The notes beneath the pieces are model-generated. The model had not been told where the DNA came from. It ran no database searches and saw only the letters and a program-made list of their open reading frames with translations. From positions 310,001 to 374,000 of the forward strand of contig NZ_CP058557.1 in assembly GCF_018141165.1 (NCBI RefSeq): a stretch of 64,000 bases of DNA. The letters are read 5' to 3'. Position numbers and translations under genes: made by a program. This DNA is from Alkaliphilus sp. B6464 (GTDB lineage Bacteria; Bacillota; Clostridia; Peptostreptococcales; Natronincolaceae). Positions within the stretch are counted from its first letter, which is position 1. Every line of letters starts with the position of its first letter. Positions 29,031 to 39,632 of the stretch are shown here, one piece after another.

Positions 29031-30938
29031 CTATTTTTTTATTACTGCACCTACAGGACATACATCTATACAAGTACCACACTTGATACAATCCCTAGTA
29101 TCTATTATGTGCTTTTCTTTAACCTTTCCTTTTATACATGATACCGGACAATTTCTAGCACATTTAGTACATCCAATACACTTTTCCGTAATATGAAACT
29201 CTAGTAATTCCTGACATAATCCTGCTGGACATCTTTTTTCGTTAATATGTGCTTCATATTCTTCTCTGAAATATTTCAATGTAGAAAGCACAGGATTTGG
29301 AGCTGTTTGGCCTAATCCACAAAGAGAAGAAATTTTTATTGATTCGGCTAAACTTTCTAGTTTTTCTATATCTCCTTCTTCTCCCTTACCTTTAGTTATT
29401 CTCTCAAGAATTTCTAACATTCTTTTTGTACCTTCACGGCAAGGTGTGCATTTTCCACATGACTCGTCAACAGTAAAATCTAAGAAAAACCTAGCAATAT
29501 CAACCATGCAGTTATCTTCATCCATAACAATCATTCCACCAGATCCCATCATGGAGCCTAGTGCAATTAGATTATCATAGTCAATAGGAGTGTCTAAATA
29601 TGTTGCAGGAATACATCCACCAGAAGGCCCTCCAGTTTGTACGGCTTTAAATTCTTTACCATTTGGGATTCCCCCACCAACTTCGTATATAATTTCTCTT
29701 AAAGTAGTTCCCATAGGTATTTCTAATAATCCAGTATTATTTATTTTACCTCCTAAAGCGAAAACCTTAGTTCCTTTAGATTTTTCTGTTCCAATAGATC
29801 TAAACCATTCTGCGCCCTTTAAAATAATTTGTGGAATATTAGCAAATGTCTCTACATTGTTTATAAGTGTAGGCTTACCCCATAATCCTTTTTGGGCTGG
29901 GAATGGAGGTCTTGGTCTTGGCATTCCCCTTTTACCTTCTATTGAATTTAATAGAGCTGTTTCTTCTCCACATACGAAAGCCCCTGCCCCTAGTCTTATT
30001 TCCATATTAAAATTAAAACCAGTTCCCAAAATATCTTCACCTAATAATCCATGTTCTTTTGCATCTTCTATTGCAATTTCTAATCTCTTAACTGCTATAG
30101 GATATTCTGCACGAACATATACATATCCTGACTCTGCTCCTACTGCATAGCCTGCTATTGCCATAGCCTCTATTAATGCGTGTGGGTCTCCTTCTAATAC
30201 AGAACGATCCATAAATGCTCCTGGATCTCCTTCATCTGCATTACAAACAACATATTTTTCATTTCCTTCAGCTTTAGCAGTAAACTCCCATTTCAATCCA
30301 GTAGAGAAACCTCCTCCTCCTCTACCTCTTAGCCCAGATTCTTTAACTTCATTAATAACATCTTCAGGCTTCATTTCTGTTAACATGTTTGCTAAAGCTT
30401 TGTATCCATCAAAAGCAATATATTCATTTATATCTTCAGGATTTATTAGTCCGCAATTTCTAAGTGCCATACGTTTTTGCTTTTTATAAAAATCTACTTC
30501 ACTAATAGGTATAATTTCGTCTTCCTTAATAGAATCTTTAAACAATAAGTCCTTGACAATCCTTCCATTTAAAAGATGCTCTTCTGTAATTTTTTCTACT
30601 TCGTCTATCTTTATATGGCTATAGAAAGTTCCTTCAGGATAAACTACTACTATTGGTCCCGCTTCACAAAATCCAAAGCATCCTGTCTTAACTATTTTTA
30701 CTTCATCTTTAAGATTGTGTTTATTTATTTCTTCTTGAAATTTTTCTAAAATTTTTACAGACTTTGACGATGTACATCCTGTTCCTGCGCATATTAATAC
30801 ATGTTTTTTTGCTCCATCTCCTGTATTAAAAGGGGCTACTTCCCCAACACTACCTTTTCCTTCTTTAATCATACGAATATTAACTTTGGTTAAATACTCC
30901 TGTCTAATCTTTTCTAATTCTTGAATAGATATCAACAT
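29031..30938 (-). CDS. NuoF-like flavoprotein subunit of formate dehydrogenase
   Basis: 635 residues. The N-terminal thioredoxin-like 2Fe-2S domain (CAGTGCTSSKS, then KTGCFGFCEAGP) is fused to a NuoF domain with the NADH/FMN loop GLRGRGGGGFSTG, CNADEGDPGAFMDRS, the cluster motif ESCGKCTPCREGT, and two C-terminal ferredoxin motifs (CIGCTKCARNCP, CIKCGTCIDVCP). This layout matches HydB/HylB subunits of electron-bifurcating hydrogenases and formate dehydrogenases. It lies 12 bases after the NuoE-like gene and 52 before fdhA. I infer NAD-linked, ferredoxin-coupled electron transfer. Confidence 0.93.
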   Translation of the reverse strand: MLISIQELEKIRQEYLTKVNIRMIKEGKGSVGEVAPFNTGDGAKKHVLICAGTGCTSSKSVKILEKFQEEINKHNLKDEVKIVKTGCFGFCEAGPIVVVYPEGTFYSHIKIDEVEKITEEHLLNGRIVKDLLFKDSIKEDEIIPISEVDFYKKQKRMALRNCGLINPEDINEYIAFDGYKALANMLTEMKPEDVINEVKESGLRGRGGGGFSTGLKWEFTAKAEGNEKYVVCNADEGDPGAFMDRSVLEGDPHALIEAMAIAGYAVGAESGYVYVRAEYPIAVKRLEIAIEDAKEHGLLGEDILGTGFNFNMEIRLGAGAFVCGEETALLNSIEGKRGMPRPRPPFPAQKGLWGKPTLINNVETFANIPQIILKGAEWFRSIGTEKSKGTKVFALGGKINNTGLLEIPMGTTLREIIYEVGGGIPNGKEFKAVQTGGPSGGCIPATYLDTPIDYDNLIALGSMMGSGGMIVMDEDNCMVDIARFFLDFTVDESCGKCTPCREGTKRMLEILERITKGKGEEGDIEKLESLAESIKISSLCGLGQTAPNPVLSTLKYFREEYEAHINEKRCPAGLCQELLEFHITEKCIGCTKCARNCPVSCIKGKVKEKHIIDTRDCIKCGTCIDVCPVGAVIKK

Positions 30939-30950
30939 AATTCCCCCTTA

Positions 30951-31424
30951 TTAATACTTTGCTAAAATTCCTGGTATATCTTCAACTGTCAGTCTTCCAT
31001 ATACTTCTTCGTTTACAGTTAATACTGGCGCTAACCCGCAAGCTCCAATACATCTTGTAGCTTCTAAAGAAAACTTACCATCTGGTGATGTTTTACCTAC
31101 TTCTACCCCAGTTAATTCTGTTACCTTGTCTACAATAGCTTGAGATCCCCTAACATAACAGGCTGTTCCTAAACATACACCGATAGTATATTTTCCCTTT
31201 GGTTCTAAAGTAAATTGAGAGTAAAATGTAACTACCCCATAAATTTCACTTAAAGGAACAGACATTTTTTCGGATATTTTTTGCTGTACTTCTAAAGATA
31301 AACATCCAAATATTTTTTGTGCTTCGTGAAGTACAGGCATTAAGGCACCTCTTTTTTCTTTATGCTCTTCTATTACATCATCAAGCCTTACGAAGTTTTC
31401 ATTACTTAAATAACCTTTATCCAT
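30951..31424 (-). CDS. NuoE-like 2Fe-2S subunit of formate dehydrogenase
   Basis: The 157-residue protein has an N-terminal helical part (RGALMPVLHEAQKIFG) and the thioredoxin-like 2Fe-2S fold with cysteines in VCLGTACYVRGS and RCIGACGLAPVL. This spacing is typical of NuoE/HydC/HylA proteins. It is the first gene of the operon, with AAAGGAGGCC before the ATG and a good promoter about 120 bases upstream. Confidence 0.94.
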   Translation of the reverse strand: MDKGYLSNENFVRLDDVIEEHKEKRGALMPVLHEAQKIFGCLSLEVQQKISEKMSVPLSEIYGVVTFYSQFTLEPKGKYTIGVCLGTACYVRGSQAIVDKVTELTGVEVGKTSPDGKFSLEATRCIGACGLAPVLTVNEEVYGRLTVEDIPGILAKY

Positions 31425-31544
31425 ATTGGCCTCCTTTAAATATTATATTAATCTGCTTAATTTGCTAATTATTAAATTACATGTTATATCAGCAATATTC
31501 TCCCACTACAGAATTTTCTGCATATTCCAAAAATGCATATTTAA

Positions 31545-31573
31545 ATTATATCTTAAAGGAGTTTATAAAACAA
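31545..31573 (-). promoter_or_regulatory. Sigma-A promoter of the formate dehydrogenase operon
   Basis: TTGTTT, a 17-base spacer and TATAAT on the minus strand, leaving a leader of roughly 115 bases before the NuoE-like ATG. I looked for a molybdenum-cofactor riboswitch in this leader and saw no convincing fold. Confidence 0.65.
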
Positions 31574-31626
31574 CATGATTATATGGCATCGTTAAAACAT
31601 TGCCATTTATTATATGTATCAAAACA

Positions 31627-31659
31627 CCCCATTGTCATATAGTATGCTAAACAATGGGG
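31627..31659 (-). terminator. Hairpin between uvrC and the formate dehydrogenase operon
   Basis: CCCCATTGT and ACAATGGGG form a 9-bp GC-rich stem with a 15-base loop; TGTTTTG follows on the minus strand. It most likely ends uvrC transcription about 115 bases after its stop. Together with the promoter at 31545 it accounts for the 350-base gap; nothing else is seen there. Confidence 0.6.
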
Positions 31660-31773
31660 TAGACCTGTTGCTTTATTATGTTTTATAGCTTTTATTAATT
31701 ATTATACCGAACGCTTAGAAATAATTAACAAATATATTGACATCCTTTTATCAATGATATCAAATCATCTATG

Positions 31774-33639
31774 TTATTTTTTAAAAAACTGTACTATGTT
31801 TTCTGCTACTTGTCTATTCATACCCTTTGCTTCTAACAATTCCTCAATTGTTGCATCTCTTATTTTATCTATAGATTCAAAATGCGCCATCAATGATTTT
31901 CTTCTAGTTTCACCTATCCCCGGTATTTCTTCCAGTATAGAGCTCAATGTATTTTTCTTTCTTAGACTTCTATGATAAGTAATAGCAAATCGATGAACTT
32001 CATCTTGGATTTTAGTTATTAATCTAAAAAGATTAGAAGTTTTTTCAATATACACTTCCTTGCCTTCATAAACTAATCCCTTAGTACGATGCCTTTCATC
32101 TTTTATCATACCACATACAGGAATGCTCAGTTTTAAAGAATCTAAAGCCTTTTTTACACTAGTAACTTGACCAAAGCCACCGTCCACCATTATTAAATCT
32201 GGAAATATGGCAAACTTTCCTTCGGTCATTTCTATAGATTGACTAATAATATCCTGTGTTTCCTCTAATCCTCTTTTAAAACGTCTAGTAATTATTTCTT
32301 CTAAGCTAGCATAATCATTAGGTCCTTTAACTGTTTTAATTTTAAACCTCCTATAATCCTTATTTTTAGATTTTCCGCCCTCAAATACAACCATAGAACC
32401 AACAGATTCTACACCCTGTATATTTGAAATATCATAGGATTCTATACGATATGGTGCTTCATCAAGACACAATAGGTCCCCAAGCTCCTGTAATGTATCT
32501 TCAGTTCTCTCCTTCTCCAACTGATTTATTGTTGTTGCCTGTTCCATGGTCATAAATGCATTTTTCTTAACCATGTCTAAGAGCTCTTTTTTTTCACCCT
32601 TTTGTGGAACTTTAAGATTAACCTTATTTCCTCTTTTATTAGTTAACCACTCTTCTAATACTCCCAAGTCTTTCACATGCTCTTCTATTAATATTTCCTT
32701 AGGTATAAATGTTGTTCCACTGTAAAACTGTTTTAAAAACGAGGAAATAATCTCTTGTTTGCTATCCTGCTCTGTATTTTTCAATATAAAATGTTCCCTC
32801 TTAACAAGCTTACCTTTACGTATAAAGAACACTTGAATCCAACTGTCCTTATCTCCTTGAGCCATTGCAATAACATCTTGATCTTGTTCATTAGTAGAAA
32901 CTATTTTTTGTTTTTCTACAATACTATTAAGTGCTATTACTTGATCTCTATATTTAGCTGCCTTTTCAAAGTCCATTGCGCTGGCAGCTTCCTTCATTTT
33001 CTCCTCTGTTTTACGAATAAGTTCATCCTCTTTACCATCTAAAAACATAATAATTTCTTGCACTATATGCATGTACTCTTCCTTATTAACCAACCCCGTA
33101 CATGGTCCTATACATTTTTTTATATGATAGTTCAAACAAGGCCTCTCTTTATTTTCAATCATTTTTTCAATATTTTTGCTACAAGTTCTAATAGGGTACA
33201 GGTTGTGTATAACCTCTAATGTTTCGTTTAAAGCGCCAATATTTGTATAGGGACCAAAGTACTTAGCTTTGTCCTTGATAACTTTTCTAGTTTTAATTAC
33301 CCTAGGATATTCTTCATTTATAGTTACTTTTATATAAGGGTAGGTCTTATCGTCTCTCAATAGGATATTATATTTGGGCCTATTTTCCTTTATCAAGTTA
33401 CACTCTAATATTAGCGCCTCCAGCTCCGTATCCGTAACAATATATTCAAATGTATTAATATGGGATACCATAGCCCTAACCTTTGGAGGATGATTCTTAG
33501 AAGATTGAAAGTACTGTCTTACTCTATTTTTAAGAGATATAGCCTTTCCTACATATATGATTTCCTGTTTCTCATTCCTCATCATATATACACCTGGCTT
33601 ATCTGGTAGCGTTTTAAGCTTTTCTTTTATGTCAAACAT
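31774..33639 (-). CDS. uvrC: Excinuclease ABC subunit C
   Basis: UvrC makes the dual incision in nucleotide excision repair. The GIY-YIG nuclease is at the N-terminus (KPGVYMMRNEKQEIIYVGKA), the UVR helix at about 200-235 (AMDFEKAAKYRDQ), the RNase H-like endonuclease in the C-terminal half (ESYDISNIQGVESVGSMVVF, DLIMVDGGFGQV), and helix-hairpin-helix motifs at the end (LEEIPGIGETRRKSLM). 621 residues, normal length. AGGAGG precedes the ATG. It is separated from uvrBA only by a PilZ gene. Confidence 0.96.
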   Translation of the reverse strand: MFDIKEKLKTLPDKPGVYMMRNEKQEIIYVGKAISLKNRVRQYFQSSKNHPPKVRAMVSHINTFEYIVTDTELEALILECNLIKENRPKYNILLRDDKTYPYIKVTINEEYPRVIKTRKVIKDKAKYFGPYTNIGALNETLEVIHNLYPIRTCSKNIEKMIENKERPCLNYHIKKCIGPCTGLVNKEEYMHIVQEIIMFLDGKEDELIRKTEEKMKEAASAMDFEKAAKYRDQVIALNSIVEKQKIVSTNEQDQDVIAMAQGDKDSWIQVFFIRKGKLVKREHFILKNTEQDSKQEIISSFLKQFYSGTTFIPKEILIEEHVKDLGVLEEWLTNKRGNKVNLKVPQKGEKKELLDMVKKNAFMTMEQATTINQLEKERTEDTLQELGDLLCLDEAPYRIESYDISNIQGVESVGSMVVFEGGKSKNKDYRRFKIKTVKGPNDYASLEEIITRRFKRGLEETQDIISQSIEMTEGKFAIFPDLIMVDGGFGQVTSVKKALDSLKLSIPVCGMIKDERHRTKGLVYEGKEVYIEKTSNLFRLITKIQDEVHRFAITYHRSLRKKNTLSSILEEIPGIGETRRKSLMAHFESIDKIRDATIEELLEAKGMNRQVAENIVQFFKK

Positions 33640-33743
33640 TTTAATCCTCCTGTTATCGCAATCAATATCTATATCTTATATTTTACCACTTTCCAAATAA
33701 TTTATGGATAGTTGTTTACATTTTAAACTGAATAGAATTTATA

Positions 33744-33777
33744 AAAAGCCTATACCAAATCATTTGGTATAGGCTTT
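33744..33777 (-). terminator. Terminator of the PilZ gene
   Basis: AAAGCCTATACCAAAT and ATTTGGTATAGGCTTT form an almost perfect 16-bp stem with a minimal loop, followed by TTATAAATT. It begins within five bases of the stop codon. Confidence 0.85.
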
Positions 33778-33781
33778 AAGT

Positions 33782-34429
33782 CTATGCAATTACTTCACTT
33801 CTTCTTTTTAAAATCAACTGTTGCTTATTGCAGTAAGCTATAATCTTTTGACGGTGTCCATTATCAATTCCAATAAATTGACATCCTAGATTTCTAGTTC
33901 CATCCTCATCACTTTCTAGATTTCTTAAGACCTTACTAGTTAGTAAGAATTTAACATCCTCTAACTCCATTTCAAACACCAATATTGTCCCAAGGGGCAA
34001 GGATAATGTGCTATTTAAAAGTACACCTCCACCACTAATATCCTTTACTATAGCAGGAAGTATCTTATCACTTTCTATTCTTCTATCATTAATTTCTATT
34101 AAATAACAATTAACCTCTTTATCCATCGGAACTCTTATATACTCTCTTCTTTGAGTAACTTTAATACTCTCTTTATTAGGAGTATCTAAAAGTAACATAT
34201 TACTATTTCCATTCCTTATTATAGTTTCGAATAGGCAGACTCGTGTTTTAGTACTATTTGAGATAGTACATTTCACAATTTGAGGTTCCTTTTGTGCATA
34301 CTGTCCGTTGATTTTAACTACGAAGGTGTCCCTCTCTAATTTTTCGATTGTCCCTTTGAAAGACAAAACAGGAATTAAATCGATCTCCATTTTAATTGTC
34401 TTGCCTACCTGTATAAAGTTATCTGACAT
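33782..34429 (-). CDS. PilZ-domain protein (YcgR/YpfA-like)
   Basis: 215 residues. The N-terminal half is a YcgR-N-like beta domain (FIQVGKTIKMEIDL, FKGTIEKLERDTFVVKI). The C-terminal PilZ domain has the cyclic-di-GMP binding residues QRREYIRVP and DISGGGVLL, both intact, so ligand binding is expected. Homologues act as flagellar brakes or regulators of surface behaviour. No flagellar gene adjoins; it lies between uvrA and uvrC. A hairpin directly abuts its ribosome site, which may affect its translation. Confidence 0.9.
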   Translation of the reverse strand: MSDNFIQVGKTIKMEIDLIPVLSFKGTIEKLERDTFVVKINGQYAQKEPQIVKCTISNSTKTRVCLFETIIRNGNSNMLLLDTPNKESIKVTQRREYIRVPMDKEVNCYLIEINDRRIESDKILPAIVKDISGGGVLLNSTLSLPLGTILVFEMELEDVKFLLTSKVLRNLESDEDGTRNLGCQFIGIDNGHRQKIIAYCNKQQLILKRRSEVIA

Positions 34430-34443
34430 TCCCTCTCATCTCC

Positions 34444-34477
34444 TAACGAATATAATTATAAGATATCATATTCGTTA
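34444..34477 (-). promoter_or_regulatory. Inverted repeat abutting the PilZ ribosome site
   Basis: TAACGAATAT and ATATTCGTTA form a 10-bp perfect stem with a 14-base loop; the 3' arm runs straight into GGAGATGAGAGGG before the PilZ start. On the plus strand it is followed by TTTTT. It may be an RNA switch, an operator or a plus-strand terminator. Confidence 0.55.
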
Positions 34478-34516
34478 TTTTTAATGGGAATACCTCCTCC
34501 AAATCACTAAATAGGT

Positions 34517-37363
34517 CTAACGCATTACGTTTGTCCTAAGAAATGGTTTTAAAAACCTACCTGTATAGGAGGACTTAACATCTATAATCTCTTCTGGAGT
34601 TCCTTTAGCAATAATTTGTCCTCCACCACTTCCACCTTCTGGACCAAGATCTATGACATAATCTGCTGTCTTAATAACATCTAAATTATGCTCTATAACT
34701 AAAACGGCATTTCCTCCATCTACGAGCTTCTGCAATACTTCTATTAATCTATCAATATCAGCAATATGAAGACCTGTAGTAGGTTCATCTAAAATATATA
34801 GTGTTTTTCCTGTACTTCTTTTACTTAATTCAGATGCTAATTTAATTCTCTGCGCCTCTCCACCTGATAATTGGGTAGAAGGTTGTCCTAATTTAATATA
34901 TCCTAATCCTACATCATATAGAGTCTGCATTTTTCTTTGTATCTTAGGTATGTTTTCAAAGAATAAAAGTGCTTCTTCCACATTCATTTCTAAAACATCT
35001 GCAATTGTTTTACCTTTATATTTTGCTTCTAATGTTTCTCTATTATATCGCTTTCCTTTACATACCTCACAAGGTACATACACATCTGGAAGGAAGTGCA
35101 TCTCAATTTTTATAATACCGTCACCACTACAAGCTTCACATCTGCCACCTTTTACATTAAAGCTAAATCTTCCCTTTTGATAGCCTCTCATCTTCGCCTG
35201 GGTAGTTTGTGCAAATATATCACGAATATCATCAAAGACTCCAGTGTAAGTAGCTGGATTAGATCGAGGTGTTCTTCCTATAGGACTTTGATCTATTTCT
35301 ATCACCTTATCAATGTGCTCTATCCCCTTTATATCCTTATGTGCACCTGGCTTTGCTTTTGCACGATTTAAATCCTGTGCAACACGTTTATATAGTATTT
35401 CGTTAATTAAAGTACTTTTGCCAGAACCTGAAACTCCAGTAACACAAGTTAATACAGCTAAAGGTATATCTACATTAATGTTTTTTAAATTATTTTCCTT
35501 TGCGCCTAATATCTTTATCCATTTCCCATTAGGTTTTCGTCTTTCCTTAGGAACTGGTATTAACTTTCTTCCACTTAAATATTGTCCTGTAATGGAATCC
35601 TCCGACGCCATAATTTCTTCTACAGTTCCCTGTGCTATTACATTGCCGCCATGAATACCTGCTCCAGGACCTATATCAATAATATGGTCTGCTATAAACA
35701 TAGTATCCTCATCATGCTCTACTACAATTACTGTATTTCCTACATCAGTTAAATGTCTTAATGCCCCTAATAACTTTTCATTATCCCTTTGATGTAGTCC
35801 TATACTTGGCTCGTCTAAAATATATAATACTCCAACTAAACTTGAGCCAATTTGAGTAGCTAGACGGATTCTCTGGGATTCTCCACCTGATAAGGTTCCT
35901 GCATTTCTAGATAATGTCAAATAATCTAAACCTACATCTACTAGAAAGTCCAATCTAGATTTAATTTCCTTTAATATTTGTCTGGAAATAAAGTTTTTTC
36001 TTTCATCCAATTCTAGTTCATCAAAAAATATTTTTGCATCCTTTACAGAAAGGTCTGTTACTTCAGAAATATTTTTTTTTCCCACTGTAACTCCTAAAAT
36101 TACATCCTTAAGTCTGGCTCCTTTACAGGTACCACACTTAATTTGAGCCATAGATTCATCAATTTTATCCCTTATATAATCAGAATTAGTTTCATTATAT
36201 CGTCTTGTTAAATTAGGAATAACCCCTTCAAATACAGAAGAATAATCTCTAATTCCACCAAATTTAGATTCGTATCTAAACTCTACTTTTTTCTTACCTG
36301 TACCATAAAGTATTTCTTCTATAAGATCATTAGGAAAATCGCTTATTGGCGTATCTACGTCATAACCATACTGAGTAACTATACTTTCTAGCATTTTAAA
36401 ATAATAGGTATTATCGCCAGAGCTACTTGATCCACTCCAAGGTACTATAGCACCTTGTCTAATACTTAAGCTTTTATTTGGAATAATTAGCTCCGGATCT
36501 ACCTTTTTCATATATCCAATTCCATTACATTCTGGACATGCTCCAAAAGGACTATTAAATGAAAACATTCTTGGAGACAGCTCTTCTACTCCTATTCCAT
36601 GGTCTGGACATGCAAATTTTGTAGAAAATAACATTTCCTCTCCACCTATTATATCTACAACTACTAATCCTTCACTAAGCTTTAATACAGTTTCTATAGA
36701 ATCTCCAAGCCTAGATTCTATCCCTTCTTTAACAACAATTCTATCTACTACTACTTCAATATTGTGCTTCTTTGTTTTAGTAAGCTTAATATCTTCGTAT
36801 ATGTCCTTTACTTCCCCATCAACACGAACCCTAACAAAACCTTCCTTTTTAATTTCCTCTAATACTTTTTGATGCTCTCCTTTTTTTCCCCTAATAATAG
36901 GAGCTAAGAACTGAAGTTTTGTACCAGGCTCTAATTCCATAATCTTATCCACTATTTGTTCTACTGTCATCTGGCTAATTTCAACATTACATACAGGACA
37001 GTGAGGTGTACCTATTCTAGCAAACAATAGTCTTAAATAATCATATATTTCTGTAACTGTTCCAACAGTAGAACGGGGATTTTTATTAGTAGTTTTTTGA
37101 TCTATTGAAATAGCCGGAGAAAGTCCCTCTATATATTCCACATCTGGCTTTTCCATTTGACCTAAAAATTGTCTTGCATAGGATGATAAACTTTCCATAT
37201 ATCTTCTTTGTCCTTCAGCATAGATTGTATCAAAGGCCAAAGATGATTTTCCAGAACCAGAAAGACCTGTTATAACTACAAATTTATCTCTAGGTATTTC
37301 AACATTAATATTTTTTAAATTATGTTCCTTTGCTCCTCTTATAATAATTTTATCTCTTGCCAT
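34517..37363 (-). CDS. uvrA: Excinuclease ABC subunit A
   Basis: UvrA recognises DNA damage as a dimer and loads UvrB. Two ABC modules are complete: Walker [13 protein letters not shown] and [11 protein letters not shown]; signatures [12 protein letters not shown] and [12 protein letters not shown]; Walker [12 protein letters not shown] and [11 protein letters not shown]. Zinc-binding cysteines appear in [21 protein letters not shown] and CEACSGDGI with CEVCKG. 948 residues, normal. It follows uvrB by 15 bases in one operon. Confidence 0.97.
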   Translation of the reverse strand: MARDKIIIRGAKEHNLKNINVEIPRDKFVVITGLSGSGKSSLAFDTIYAEGQRRYMESLSSYARQFLGQMEKPDVEYIEGLSPAISIDQKTTNKNPRSTVGTVTEIYDYLRLLFARIGTPHCPVCNVEISQMTVEQIVDKIMELEPGTKLQFLAPIIRGKKGEHQKVLEEIKKEGFVRVRVDGEVKDIYEDIKLTKTKKHNIEVVVDRIVVKEGIESRLGDSIETVLKLSEGLVVVDIIGGEEMLFSTKFACPDHGIGVEELSPRMFSFNSPFGACPECNGIGYMKKVDPELIIPNKSLSIRQGAIVPWSGSSSSGDNTYYFKMLESIVTQYGYDVDTPISDFPNDLIEEILYGTGKKKVEFRYESKFGGIRDYSSVFEGVIPNLTRRYNETNSDYIRDKIDESMAQIKCGTCKGARLKDVILGVTVGKKNISEVTDLSVKDAKIFFDELELDERKNFISRQILKEIKSRLDFLVDVGLDYLTLSRNAGTLSGGESQRIRLATQIGSSLVGVLYILDEPSIGLHQRDNEKLLGALRHLTDVGNTVIVVEHDEDTMFIADHIIDIGPGAGIHGGNVIAQGTVEEIMASEDSITGQYLSGRKLIPVPKERRKPNGKWIKILGAKENNLKNINVDIPLAVLTCVTGVSGSGKSTLINEILYKRVAQDLNRAKAKPGAHKDIKGIEHIDKVIEIDQSPIGRTPRSNPATYTGVFDDIRDIFAQTTQAKMRGYQKGRFSFNVKGGRCEACSGDGIIKIEMHFLPDVYVPCEVCKGKRYNRETLEAKYKGKTIADVLEMNVEEALLFFENIPKIQRKMQTLYDVGLGYIKLGQPSTQLSGGEAQRIKLASELSKRSTGKTLYILDEPTTGLHIADIDRLIEVLQKLVDGGNAVLVIEHNLDVIKTADYVIDLGPEGGSGGGQIIAKGTPEEIIDVKSSYTGRFLKPFLRTNVMR

Positions 37364-37378
37364 TTGTATACCTTCTTC

Positions 37379-39358
37379 CTATACTTGCTGTTCTTTTAAA
37401 ATTTGAATTTTATCTCTTAGTTCAGTAGCTCTTTCAAACTGTAGATCTGTAGCTGCCTGCATCATCTCAACTTCAAGATCTTTAATTAGTTTTTCTAACT
37501 CTTTCGGTGATAGAGCCTTATTTGTTGATGCTTTACCATATTTAACCTCTTCCTCAGCAACTTTAGTTGCTTCAATAACATCTCTAACTCTTTTTTGTAT
37601 AGACTTAGGCTCAATATTATGTTCTTCATTATACTCTTGTTGTATTTTTCTTCTTCTTTCCGTCTCATCAATGGCTGTTTTCATAGATCTAGTTATTCTA
37701 TCTGCATACATAATAACTCTACCTTCTACATTTCTAGCAGCTCTACCTATAGTTTGGATTAAGGATGTTTCAGAGCGTAAAAACCCTTCCTTATCCGCAT
37801 CCAGTATAGCTACTAAAGATACCTCAGGTATATCTAGACCTTCCCTTAACAAGTTAATTCCTACTAATACATCAAATTCTCCTAAGCGAAGATCTCTAAT
37901 TATCTCCATTCTCTCTATAGTCTTCACATCTGAATGTAAATATTTTACTTTAATGTCGATTTCCTTTAAATAATCAGTTAAATCCTCGGACATTTTCTTC
38001 GTCAATGTAGTAATTAACACTCTTTGTTTCTTTTTAATTCTCTTCTTTATCTCTCCAACCAGATCATCAATTTGTCCTTTAATAGGACGCACTTCTATTA
38101 TTGGGTCCAACAATCCTGTAGGTCTTATTACCTGCTCTATAACATTTTCATTTTTCTCCATTTCATAAGGTCCTGGAGTAGCACTTACATATAAAATTTG
38201 GTTTACTAGACCTTCAAATTCTTCAAAATTAAGAGGTCTATTATCATAGGCTGATGGTAGTCTAAATCCATAGTTAACTAAAGAATCCTTTCTTGAACGG
38301 TCTCCTCCATACATTGCCCTAACTTGGGGAGTCGTAACATGGGATTCATCTATAATAATTAAGTAGTCATCTGGAAAATAATCCATGAGAGTATACGGCC
38401 TACTTCCTGGAGGCCTACCCGTTAAGTGTCGTGAATAGTTTTCTATTCCTTGACAAAAACCTACTTCCCTAAGCATTTCAATATCATACATAGTACGTTG
38501 TTGTATTCTTTGAGCCTCTATAAGCTTCTCATCGGCTTTGAACTCCTTAACTCTTTCTTCTAGCTCTTTTTCAATTGCTTTTATAGCTATCTCTACCTTA
38601 TCTGCCCCAGTAGCATAGTGGGAAGCAGGAAAAATAGAGGCATGCTGCCTTACTCCAATTATTTCTCCAGTCAAAGCATTTACTTCAATAATTCGATCTA
38701 TTTCATCTCCAAAAAATTCAACACGAAGGGCATTCTCTGAAGATGAAGCAGGAAAAATTTCTACAACATCTCCCCTTACTCTAAAAGTTCCACGAACGAA
38801 GTTAATATCGTTTCTTTCATATTGTATATCTACTAGTTGTCTTAGAACTTCTTCTCTACTTTTTTCCATACCTGTCCTAAGAGAAACTACTAATTTCTTA
38901 TATTCTTCTGGATCTCCTAAACCATAAATACATGATACACTGGCGACTATAATAACATCTCGTCTTTCTAATAGGGCAGAAGTAGCTGAATGTCTCAATT
39001 TGTCAATTTCGTCATTAATAGAGGCATCCTTTTCTATATAGGTATCACTGTTAACTACATAGGCCTCTGGTTGATAATAATCATAGTAGCTCACAAAATA
39101 TTCTACTGCATTGTTTGGAAAAAATTCCTTAAACTCACTACAAAGCTGAGCAGCCAAAGTCTTATTGTGTGCAATTACTAGGGTTGGTTTTTGAACCTTC
39201 TCTATTACATTTGCCATAGTGAAGGTTTTCCCTGATCCTGTAACCCCTAATAATACTTGATGTTTAGATCCTGCTATAATCCCATTAGATAAGGATTCTA
39301 TAGCCTTAGGCTGATCTCCAGTAGGACGATAATCAGATACAATTTGAAACCCTTCCAT
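37379..39358 (-). CDS. uvrB: Excinuclease ABC subunit B
   Basis: UvrB is the helicase-like damage-verification subunit. Visible are Walker [11 protein letters not shown], the beta-hairpin region [19 protein letters not shown], the motif VI region [19 protein letters not shown], and the C-terminal UVR helix [11 protein letters not shown] that contacts UvrC. 659 residues. The ATG follows GTGAGGAGATATAT. First gene of uvrB-uvrA, with a LexA-type box upstream. Confidence 0.97.
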   Translation of the reverse strand: MEGFQIVSDYRPTGDQPKAIESLSNGIIAGSKHQVLLGVTGSGKTFTMANVIEKVQKPTLVIAHNKTLAAQLCSEFKEFFPNNAVEYFVSYYDYYQPEAYVVNSDTYIEKDASINDEIDKLRHSATSALLERRDVIIVASVSCIYGLGDPEEYKKLVVSLRTGMEKSREEVLRQLVDIQYERNDINFVRGTFRVRGDVVEIFPASSSENALRVEFFGDEIDRIIEVNALTGEIIGVRQHASIFPASHYATGADKVEIAIKAIEKELEERVKEFKADEKLIEAQRIQQRTMYDIEMLREVGFCQGIENYSRHLTGRPPGSRPYTLMDYFPDDYLIIIDESHVTTPQVRAMYGGDRSRKDSLVNYGFRLPSAYDNRPLNFEEFEGLVNQILYVSATPGPYEMEKNENVIEQVIRPTGLLDPIIEVRPIKGQIDDLVGEIKKRIKKKQRVLITTLTKKMSEDLTDYLKEIDIKVKYLHSDVKTIERMEIIRDLRLGEFDVLVGINLLREGLDIPEVSLVAILDADKEGFLRSETSLIQTIGRAARNVEGRVIMYADRITRSMKTAIDETERRRKIQQEYNEEHNIEPKSIQKRVRDVIEATKVAEEEVKYGKASTNKALSPKELEKLIKDLEVEMMQAATDLQFERATELRDKIQILKEQQV

Positions 39359-39391
39359 ACATATATCTCCTCACTATTTTTCATTATCACT

Positions 39392-39397
39392 ATTATA
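39392..39397 (-). promoter_or_regulatory. Likely -10 box of uvrBA
   Basis: TATAAT on the minus strand 34 bases before the uvrB ATG. The -35 region is poor (no TTGACA-like hexamer at 17 bases). Confidence 0.45.
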
Positions 39398-39463
39398 TCA
39401 TAAGAAGTTAACATAATATCTTCACTGTATTAGCAATATTGGCAATATTTTACTTATACCTAA

Positions 39464-39477
39464 CAAACATTTGTTCG
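39464..39477 (-). promoter_or_regulatory. LexA (DinR-type) SOS box
   Basis: CGAACAAATGTTTG on the minus strand matches the Gram-positive SOS consensus CGAACRNRYGTTYG-type palindrome at every defined position except possibly the last. It lies 105 bases upstream of uvrB and 155 upstream of the divergent small gene, so it could control either. SOS control of uvrBA is established in Bacillus. Confidence 0.75.
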
Positions 39478-39632
39478 ATATATCAATTATATTATTCCCC
39501 CACAACTATGTCAACATTATTTCTCTGTTATACAATTAAACTTAAAATATACGGTCATTTTAAATAACTCCCTCATATAATATACCAAAGTATATACTTT
39601 TTAAACTCTCCAATTAAATAGGGAGGTACACT

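Noticed and set aside
29590-30150. 186-codon plus-strand ORF
   Set aside because: Shadow of the NuoF-like gene on the opposite strand; no ribosome site or family pattern.
31425-31544. Molybdenum-cofactor riboswitch in the formate dehydrogenase leader
   Set aside because: No multi-stem conserved pattern could be recognised in this AT-rich leader.
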